Positions 58,247 through 64,000 of a stretch of DNA of 64,000 bases are shown one piece after another. Under the pieces are notes generated by a model. The model saw only the letters and a list, made by a program, of their open reading frames with translations, was not told the origin of the DNA and did no database searches. The translations under genes were made by a program, and so were the position numbers. The DNA is taken from NCBI RefSeq assembly GCF_017313765.1, contig NZ_JAFLNC010000001.1, positions 248,001 through 312,000 on the forward strand. Reading direction: 5' to 3'. The stretch's first letter is position 1. Every line of letters starts with the position of its first letter. This DNA is from Sneathiella sedimenti (lineage in GTDB: Bacteria; Pseudomonadota; Alphaproteobacteria; Sneathiellales; Sneathiellaceae).

Positions 58247-59122
58247 ATGTTTGAAATTCTCCTCAATATCATCGCGCCGGTAGTTATCACCGCTGGAATA
58301 GGGTTTTTCTGGGCAAAGACCGGCCGATCTTTTCATACAGAGACAGTGACCGGGCTGGTGACGAATGTTGGCTCGCCGATGTTGATTTTCTCAACACTTG
58401 TCAAACTCGACATGGAACTCGGCGCTTTCCTCGAGTTTGCGATGTTCGCCGCATTTTCCGCCCTTGCCTTTTGTGTGATTGGCTTCATATCGCTGAAACT
58501 TTGCCGCCTGAATATCCGTGACTATCTTCCCGGCCTGATGTTCCCCAACACAGGCAATATGGGGCTGCCCCTTTGCCTATTTGCCTTTGGAGAAGCAGGT
58601 CTGGCCCTCGCCATTGCTGTTTTCACCGTCTTTTCCACGCTTCAGTTCACGGTCGGCGTTTGGCTTTCATCCGGCGCCGGTTCTCCTGGTCAGTTACTGA
58701 AGACGCCCCTTATTTATGCCGTAATAGTCGGCCTTGGGTTGAAGGCCCTTGCCTTTCCCGTGCCGCTCTGGATCATCAATACCACTGGGCTTATTGGCAG
58801 CCTGACCATTCCTTTGATGATTCTCGCCCTTGGGGTCAGTCTGGCGAGTCTTTCCGTGAACCACATCCGGTTGGCGACCGGCCTGTCATTCCTCCGGCTC
58901 GCCATGGGCTTTGGGGTCGGATACGGTCTCGCCGCCTTGTTCGGTTTGGAAGGAGTCGAGCGGGGCGTCCTCATTCTGGAATGCAGTATGCCCGTTGCCG
59001 TGTTCAACTATCTGTTCTCTCTTCGGTATGATCGTGCGCATAGCCATGTTGCGGGGATGGTGCTGATATCAACATTGCTCTCCTTTATCACCCTCCCCGC
59101 TCTTTTGCTTTACCTGCTTTAG
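58247..59122 (+). CDS. AEC (auxin efflux carrier-type) family permease
   Basis: A 291-residue integral membrane protein of the AEC family, about nine or ten helices. The family signature is suggested by GLVTNVGSPMLIFSTL near 37 and PNTGNMGLPLCLFAFGEAG near 104. Substrates are unknown; bacterial AEC proteins are linked to malate and other dicarboxylates. Its stop is 5 bases from the RHH gene end. Confidence 0.88.
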   Translation: MFEILLNIIAPVVITAGIGFFWAKTGRSFHTETVTGLVTNVGSPMLIFSTLVKLDMELGAFLEFAMFAAFSALAFCVIGFISLKLCRLNIRDYLPGLMFPNTGNMGLPLCLFAFGEAGLALAIAVFTVFSTLQFTVGVWLSSGAGSPGQLLKTPLIYAVIVGLGLKALAFPVPLWIINTTGLIGSLTIPLMILALGVSLASLSVNHIRLATGLSFLRLAMGFGVGYGLAALFGLEGVERGVLILECSMPVAVFNYLFSLRYDRAHSHVAGMVLISTLLSFITLPALLLYLL

Positions 59123-59127
59123 AAAAA

Positions 59128-59427
59128 TCAGGAGTCAAGTCTGTTGTTCTGGTTGCGATAATGGTCGAGGATCGCAGACCGAATTCGGGAAGTGCGGGAA
59201 TGTTCGCAGCGTCGTTCATCCCTGTCTGCCTTACAGCAGAAATCATTGATCGACATGTTTTCCCGGGCGCAAATATCTCGCAGGGCCTCCCATTCAATTT
59301 TTTCCAGACGGATGCTGGTCCGGTGAGGCTGACCTGAGATCGGATCTATAACTGAAATATTTCGATTTACGAGGGTTTGGCTTATCTGTGTCACGTTAGG
59401 GCTCCCGTTGCTCTTATAAGTTGCCAT
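59128..59427 (-). CDS. Ribbon-helix-helix domain protein
   Basis: A 99-residue protein from the ATG at 59425-59427. The segment TSIRLEKIEWEALRDICARENMS matches the alphaproteobacterial RHH_4 type, where TSIRL would be the DNA-contacting strand, followed by helices and an Arg-rich tail (RTSRIRSAIL). An upstream start giving 117 residues is possible but less protein-like. It is probably a transcriptional regulator or antitoxin-like protein, without a toxin gene next to it. Confidence 0.85.
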   Translation of the reverse strand: MATYKSNGSPNVTQISQTLVNRNISVIDPISGQPHRTSIRLEKIEWEALRDICARENMSINDFCCKADRDERRCEHSRTSRIRSAILDHYRNQNNRLDS

Positions 59428-59524
59428 TTTTTTTACTAAACTCTCAAAAAGAGCATATAAGGGCGTGACGACGAGGTTCAATAGTTTTTTCTAATGTTTT
59501 TACAGGATCAAAGAGCCCGCGACG

Positions 59525-59782
59525 CTAGGAGCGCACGGTAAGCGCCAACGCATGGATATCCGTTGCCAGTTCCTCCGAAAGGATTTCATAAACCGCGCGC
59601 TGGCTGGCAACACGAGACATGCCCTTGAACTTGTCTGCTGTTATTTCCACCCGAAAATGGCTCTCTCCCTCGGGGCGGGCGCCAGCATGACCCGCATGCA
59701 AATGCGATTCGTCGATAACGACCAGTCGGGAGGGGGAAAACGCTTCATTGAGCTTATGTTCTATGGTTGCTGCGACCGACAT
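59525..59782 (-). CDS. bolA: BolA family protein
   Basis: BolA of 85 residues, a partner of monothiol glutaredoxins in iron-sulfur regulation and assembly. The conserved region SHLHAGHAGARPEGESHFRV contains the His residues used as Fe-S ligands, followed by the helix-turn-helix-like MSRVASQRAVYEIL. It is divergent from the DnaJ gene at 60004. Confidence 0.92.
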   Translation of the reverse strand: MSVAATIEHKLNEAFSPSRLVVIDESHLHAGHAGARPEGESHFRVEITADKFKGMSRVASQRAVYEILSEELATDIHALALTVRS

Positions 59783-60003
59783 TGTGCCTGCTTTCTTTCC
59801 TGTCTTGCGTTAGCGCCTTTCCGACAATTTTATAGCAAATATTGTGGCAGCGCACCGACTGAATTTTGCTTTTTATGGTTTGCCTAACTTCCTGCCAGAA
59901 TTATAAATGGCTGTTGCCCAATTAACGCCATGGCGACGTTAAAAACACCTCTTTTTTTGCGCCCAGCCTTGCTATGACACCAGGCAGCGACCATAATAAT
60001 TTA

Positions 60004-60594
60004 ATGTCGAAGAACAGAGAAATACCGCTTGGCGACGACGCGCCGGAACCGCTCCACAGGCAATGCGAACATGTGGATTGTTTCGAAGCGGGTGAATATC
60101 GCGCCCCGAAAGCGCGATTACTTGATCGAGGCAAACCCGCCGATTACCAGTGGTTTTGCCTCGCGCACATACGTGAATTCAACAAATCCTGGAATTTCTT
60201 TGCTGGCATGTCGGATGAAGAAATCCTTCGTTACAAGGATGAAGATATTACCGGCCATCGCCCGACATGGAAGCTGGGCGCCCGCACGGCGAGCCCACGA
60301 AAAGATTTCCGTTATGATGATCCATTCGATTTTCGTGATGACATGGACGCATCAGCAGAAGCTTCCGGCTCAACCCAGAATAACGGCAAAGTCGTGGTCG
60401 ACCCAAAGGAGCGGGAGGCGCTTGCCATCCTTAACCTGCAACCCGGCAGCAGCCTGGAGCAGATCAAGCGCCGACATAAGGAACTTGCAAAAAAATACCA
60501 CCCTGATATCCGTGGTGGAGACAAAACGGCTGAAGAAATATTAAAAAACATCAATCAGGCCTATACACATTTGCGATCTTGCGCTAACTCGTAG
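60004..60594 (+). CDS. J-domain protein with Cys/His N-terminal module, upstream of cobS
   Basis: A 196-residue protein. The N-terminal part has a Cys/His set (Cys21, Cys26, Cys52, His55) that could bind zinc, in the block [16 protein letters not shown]...[10 protein letters not shown]. The C-terminal J domain (about 132-190) has HPD at 166-168, so it can stimulate a DnaK ATPase. The start is ATG 60004 (10 codons shorter than the first ATG, 59974). It lies just upstream of cobS. Its role is unknown; it could be a dedicated co-chaperone. Confidence 0.87.
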   Translation: MSKNREIPLGDDAPEPLHRQCEHVDCFEAGEYRAPKARLLDRGKPADYQWFCLAHIREFNKSWNFFAGMSDEEILRYKDEDITGHRPTWKLGARTASPRKDFRYDDPFDFRDDMDASAEASGSTQNNGKVVVDPKEREALAILNLQPGSSLEQIKRRHKELAKKYHPDIRGGDKTAEEILKNINQAYTHLRSCANS

Positions 60595-60643
60595 GCTTGC
60601 CCGTAAAATAAACACCACAAATTGTGACACGGAACTGCTATTT

Positions 60644-61645
60644 ATGACGTCCTTAGAACTTGCTGGTGATGCGCCAGAAATAAAAATTGATCTGCCCGAT
60701 ACCAAGGTTTCGGTTCGGGAAGTGTTTAAAATTGACAGTGACCTGGAAGTCCCCGCCTTCAGCGTGGCGACAGAGCGCGTGCCCGATCTGGATCCGGCAT
60801 ATGTTTTCGATCACGACACGACACTCGCGATTTTGGCCGGCTTTGCCTTTAATCGCCGGGTTATGGTTCAGGGATATCACGGTACCGGTAAATCCACGCA
60901 TATCGAGCAGGTTGCCGCGCGCCTTAACTGGCCCTGTGTCCGGATCAATCTCGACAGCCATATTTCCCGTATCGATCTGGTCGGCAAGGATGCCATTGTC
61001 TTGCGCGACGGCAAGCAAGTAACGGAGTTCCGCGAAGGTATTCTTCCCTGGGCACTACAGTCTCCAACCGCTATCGTGTTTGATGAATATGATGCCGGTC
61101 GTCCGGACGTCATGTTTGTGATCCAGCGAGTTCTGGAAGTTGAAGGCAAGCTGACCCTGCTCGATCAGAACAGGGTTATTCGGCCGCATCCAGCTTTCCG
61201 GATGTTTGCCACCACAAATACGGTTGGCCTTGGCGACACGACCGGCCTATATCATGGTACGCAGCAGTTGAACCAGGGCCAGATGGACCGCTGGAACATT
61301 GTCACGACGCTGAATTACCTGCCGGAAGCTATCGAAAACGAGATCGTTCTTGCGAAACTCCCGGGTTACGACAATGCAGAAGGTCAAAAGACCGTCCGCG
61401 CAATGATTGCCTGCGCGGAGCTTAGCCGGGCCGGATTTATTGCCGGCGATATCTCAACCGTCATGAGTCCGCGGACCGTGATAACCTGGGCGGAGAATGC
61501 GCAGATCTTTGGCGAGGTCGGCTTCGCCTTCCGCGTCACCTTCCTCAACAAATGCGATGAAATGGAACGGCCACTGGTTGCTGAATATTATCAACGCAGC
61601 TTTGGCGAGGAACTCCCCGAATCCGCTGCTAATATCGTTTCGTAA
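60644..61645 (+). CDS. cobS: Cobaltochelatase CobS subunit (AAA+ ATPase)
   Basis: AAA+ ATPase of 333 residues. Walker [10 protein letters not shown] at 77-85, Walker B AIVFDEYD at 143-150, then the [20 protein letters not shown] block. CobS and CobT form the chaperone-like part of aerobic cobaltochelatase, which inserts Co2+ into hydrogenobyrinate a,c-diamide with CobN. CobN is not in the window. Confidence 0.96.
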   Translation: MTSLELAGDAPEIKIDLPDTKVSVREVFKIDSDLEVPAFSVATERVPDLDPAYVFDHDTTLAILAGFAFNRRVMVQGYHGTGKSTHIEQVAARLNWPCVRINLDSHISRIDLVGKDAIVLRDGKQVTEFREGILPWALQSPTAIVFDEYDAGRPDVMFVIQRVLEVEGKLTLLDQNRVIRPHPAFRMFATTNTVGLGDTTGLYHGTQQLNQGQMDRWNIVTTLNYLPEAIENEIVLAKLPGYDNAEGQKTVRAMIACAELSRAGFIAGDISTVMSPRTVITWAENAQIFGEVGFAFRVTFLNKCDEMERPLVAEYYQRSFGEELPESAANIVS

Positions 61646-61653
61646 GCGGTCCC

Positions 61654-63522
61654 GTGGCCTTTATCAAAAATAAGGAGCCCGCAGCAGAGCCCTTCAAACG
61701 TGCCGTCACCGCCACCATGCGGGCGATGTCGCGTGAAAAGGAACTTGAGGTTGTCTATGGCAACGATGCGCCGGGAATGAGCGGTGATCGTGCGCGGCTG
61801 CCCAATCCGGCAAAAGACCTGCCTATCGAGGATGTCCGCCTTGTGCGGGGCCTCGCGGACAGTATTGCGCTCCGCAAGCGCTATCATGATGATGGCCTGC
61901 ATGCGCGCTATGCCCCGGAAGGTGGTGACGCCAAGGCCGTTTTTGATGCAATTGAACAGGCTCGGGTGGAAGCCATCGGGGCAGGCCGGATGAAAGGGGT
62001 TGCCGATAATCTTTTCAACCGCCTTGACAGCCATTGCAAGGAAAGCGGCTTTGATCGGGTTTATGACAAGGCCGACGCCCCGATTTCTGAAGTTCTTGGA
62101 CTTCTCGCGCGTGAAAAGCTGGCCAATATTCCGGTGCCGGAGAGTGCACGAAACATGGTCGATCTCTGGCGCAAGGAGATTGAGGAAAAAAGCGGCGATG
62201 ACTTCGCCCAAATGCTTGACGCACTTGCGAGCCAAAAAGAGTTTGCCGCTGCCGCCCGGAAGCTGTTGAAGGATCTTGACCTTATCGACGATGCCGAAGG
62301 AGAGTTTTCCGATGAGGATGACAACGGCGACAGTGATGAGGGCGAACAGCAGCCTGATGCCGAAAGCAGCGGCTCGGAGAGCGATGACGAAGCCCAGGAC
62401 GCCAGCGCCGCTGAAGATGCCGATACGCAGGAAGGAGCTGGCGAAGACGGGACGGATACCGAAGCCGGCGAAAGCGCCGACATGGAAGCGACAAGCACCG
62501 GGGAGGAAGCCGGTCGCGATAGTCGTCCCGTTTATCCTGACGATTTCCGCAATTCCCCTGAAGCCGCCGCGTACAAGGCCTATACCACTGAATTTGATGA
62601 AGTGATTCAGGCCGGAGATCTATGTGAGCCCGGTGAACTTGCCCGCCTGCGCCAGCAACTAGACCAGCAGCTAACCAATTTACATAGCCTGGTCAGCAAA
62701 CTGGCCAACCGCCTGCAACGCAAGCTTCTTGCGCAGCAGAACCGCGCCTGGGAATTCGATCTGGAGGAAGGCATCCTGGATGCAGCCCGCCTGTCCCGCG
62801 TGGTTGTGGACCCTCAACTCCCGCTCTCCTTCAAGGTGGAACAGGATACTAACTTCCGCGATACGGTCGTGACATTGCTGATCGATAATTCGGGCTCCAT
62901 GCGGGGACGGCCGATCTCTGTCGCGGCTATGTGCGCCGACGTTCTCGCCCGCACGCTCGAGCGGTGCTCGGTCAAAGTCGAGATTCTCGGATTCACGACC
63001 CGCGCCTGGAAAGGCGGCCAGTCGCGTGAAAAATGGCTGGAGCAGGGGAAGGAACCGAATCCCGGCCGACTTAATGACCTGCGTCATATAGTTTATAAAT
63101 CAGCGGACTATCCCTATCGACGTGCGCGCCAGTCGCTTGGCCTGATGCTACGCGAAGGGCTGCTGAAAGAGAATATCGACGGAGAAGGCCTTCTTTGGGC
63201 GCATAGCCGCCTATTAGGCCGGCCAGAGCAGCGCCGCATCCTGATGGTGATTTCCGATGGGGCACCGGTGGATGACAGCACGCTTTCAGTCAATCCCGGC
63301 AATTACCTCGACAAGCATCTGCGTGAAGTGATCAAATGGATCGAGACGCGCTCACCTGTTGAATTGATTGCCATCGGTATTGGTCATGATGTCACGCGAT
63401 ATTATCAGCAAGCCGTCACGATCATCGACGCCGAGCAACTCGGGGGTGTTATGATGGAACAGCTTGCCGATCTGTTCGATGAACAAAAGCCAGCAAAACG
63501 CGGAAAAGCTGAGCGCTGGTAA
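61654..63522 (+). CDS. cobT: Cobaltochelatase CobT subunit
   Basis: CobT of 622 residues with GTG start 8 bases after cobS. Three parts: N-terminal helical domain, a very acidic linker (about 210-290, rich in Asp, Glu, Ser), and a C-terminal VWA domain with a MIDAS-like motif DNSGS at 411-415. Acts with CobS as ATP-driven co-chaperone of the chelatase. Full length. Confidence 0.95.
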   Translation: MAFIKNKEPAAEPFKRAVTATMRAMSREKELEVVYGNDAPGMSGDRARLPNPAKDLPIEDVRLVRGLADSIALRKRYHDDGLHARYAPEGGDAKAVFDAIEQARVEAIGAGRMKGVADNLFNRLDSHCKESGFDRVYDKADAPISEVLGLLAREKLANIPVPESARNMVDLWRKEIEEKSGDDFAQMLDALASQKEFAAAARKLLKDLDLIDDAEGEFSDEDDNGDSDEGEQQPDAESSGSESDDEAQDASAAEDADTQEGAGEDGTDTEAGESADMEATSTGEEAGRDSRPVYPDDFRNSPEAAAYKAYTTEFDEVIQAGDLCEPGELARLRQQLDQQLTNLHSLVSKLANRLQRKLLAQQNRAWEFDLEEGILDAARLSRVVVDPQLPLSFKVEQDTNFRDTVVTLLIDNSGSMRGRPISVAAMCADVLARTLERCSVKVEILGFTTRAWKGGQSREKWLEQGKEPNPGRLNDLRHIVYKSADYPYRRARQSLGLMLREGLLKENIDGEGLLWAHSRLLGRPEQRRILMVISDGAPVDDSTLSVNPGNYLDKHLREVIKWIETRSPVELIAIGIGHDVTRYYQQAVTIIDAEQLGGVMMEQLADLFDEQKPAKRGKAERW

Positions 63523-63610
63523 GGCGCTCTATCCCTTGCGTGCCTTTTTCATGAATTCAAGACTGCACGACTAGGCAAGTTCCCTGCGCCTTTTAGAATC
63601 TCACATAAAA

Positions 63611-63637
63611 AAACGGGCGGAAAAATCCCACCCGTTT
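63611..63637 (-). terminator. Intrinsic terminator of rpmB
   Basis: 10-bp stem (one G-U pair on the minus strand) followed by TTTTTTT on the minus strand, 27 bases beyond the rpmB stop. Typical Rho-independent terminator. Confidence 0.85.
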
Positions 63638-63663
63638 AATCCTGCCTGATCGTCAGATAAGAT

Positions 63664-63951
63664 TTATGCGGAAGCTGTCGCTTTCTTGATTTCGCGTTTA
63701 ACCCGCTGGGCCTGCAATGACAGATTAGTGTCACGCGCCTTCAGCAGGAACTTGTCAAGGCCGCCATTATGTTCAACGGAACGCAGTGCCGATGCCGAGA
63801 CTTTCATATTGAAGGAACGGCCAAGCGCATCAGACATCAAGCGGACTTCCTGCACATTCGGCAGAAACCGGCGACGGGTTTTGTTATTGGCGTGGCTGAC
63901 ATTATTGCCGGCCTGAACACCTTTACCTGTCAATTCGCAACGACGTGCCAT
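63664..63951 (-). CDS. rpmB: 50S ribosomal protein L28
   Basis: L28 of 95 residues. [32 protein letters not shown] start, with the conserved Cys/Arg pattern, and [20 protein letters not shown] in the middle. Its promoter would be in the last 50 bases of the window or outside it. Convergent with cobT, with its own terminator. Confidence 0.97.
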   Translation of the reverse strand: MARRCELTGKGVQAGNNVSHANNKTRRRFLPNVQEVRLMSDALGRSFNMKVSASALRSVEHNGGLDKFLLKARDTNLSLQAQRVKREIKKATASA

Positions 63952-64000
63952 CTTGGACCTCTTTAACCAAATGAATAGATATGCCGGCGCAGAACGCCGG

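Noticed and set aside
59128-59427. Toxin-antitoxin pair
   Set aside because: The RHH protein has no toxin gene next to it; the neighbours are an AEC permease and bolA.

Overview
The window is a contiguous stretch of an alphaproteobacterial chromosome. The evidence is the gene order coxB-coxA-ctaB-small ORF-ctaG-coxC-DUF983-SURF1 with thrC downstream, an alphaproteobacterial-type CheY/CheZ pair, CobS/CobT, a DUF3035 (BamF-like) lipoprotein, a VPLPA-CTERM-like sorting tail and a DddP-type DMSP lyase. GC content looks to be in the mid-50s by eye. DddP, a ubiquinone-type respiratory chain and the overall gene set suggest a marine heterotroph of the Rhodospirillales/Sneathiellales/Kiloniellales kind; this placement is inference. 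I saw no rRNA, tRNA, IS element, prophage, integrase island or CRISPR array. Almost all of the window is core genome, densely packed with many 1-8 nt gene overlaps. Layout: 1-8673 (minus strand) is one long operon for the aa3-type cytochrome c oxidase. It encodes subunits II, I and III, heme O synthase, Cox11, SURF1, a DUF983 protein and a 43-residue membrane peptide, and it runs on into an M32 carboxypeptidase and threonine synthase (cut by the window edge). A 0.48 kb divergent control region separates it from tldD, which overlaps a small secreted cytochrome c. Glutathione (gshA) and rRNA modification (rsmE) genes follow. Then comes a plus-strand run ubiA-ubiD-TSUP-pmbA-inositol-phosphatase-like gene. 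tldD and pmbA, the two halves of the TldD/TldE protease, are therefore both present but about 7 kb apart. From 19.4 to 23 kb there are a tiny lipoprotein, a secreted protein with a VPLPA-type C-terminal anchor, an M23 peptidase and xseA. purD opens the 23-30 kb section. It is followed by two paralogous APH-fold acyl-CoA-type phosphotransferases, a M24-fold DMSP lyase (dddP) and, on the opposite strand, an ACAD11-like acyl-CoA dehydrogenase. The APH and ACAD parts are the separated halves of the eukaryotic ACAD10/11 fusion and resemble the Lva (levulinate) kinase/dehydrogenase pair. tadA, a C26 amidotransferase-like hydrolase, rluB and rsmD follow. From 45.6 down to 32.3 kb the minus strand reads as one long transcriptional run: maoC-like, ribF, an alpha/beta hydrolase, ileS, lspA, a DUF3035 lipoprotein, two M16 peptidases (one catalytic, one without the zinc motif), mutL, a HI0933-type flavoprotein and a PhyH-type dioxygenase. 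From 45.9 to 49 kb there is a signalling block: CheY, CheZ with two FliM-like tails, a HAD phosphatase and a degenerate EAL protein. From 49.1 to 59.1 kb there are an SDR, accA, malyl-CoA lyase, xerD, a 600-residue secreted protein of unknown function coupled to a 46-residue membrane protein, aroK-aroB, a CorC/HlyC-type transporter and an AEC transporter. The right end holds an RHH protein, bolA, a J-domain protein with a Cys/His N-terminus, cobS-cobT and rpmB. The parts most worth attention are the DMSP-lyase/ACAD10-11-like metabolic block (24.3-29.5 kb), the CheZ with duplicated CheY-binding-like tails, the unassigned 600-residue plus 46-residue pair, and candidate CtrA-type TTAACCAT sites.
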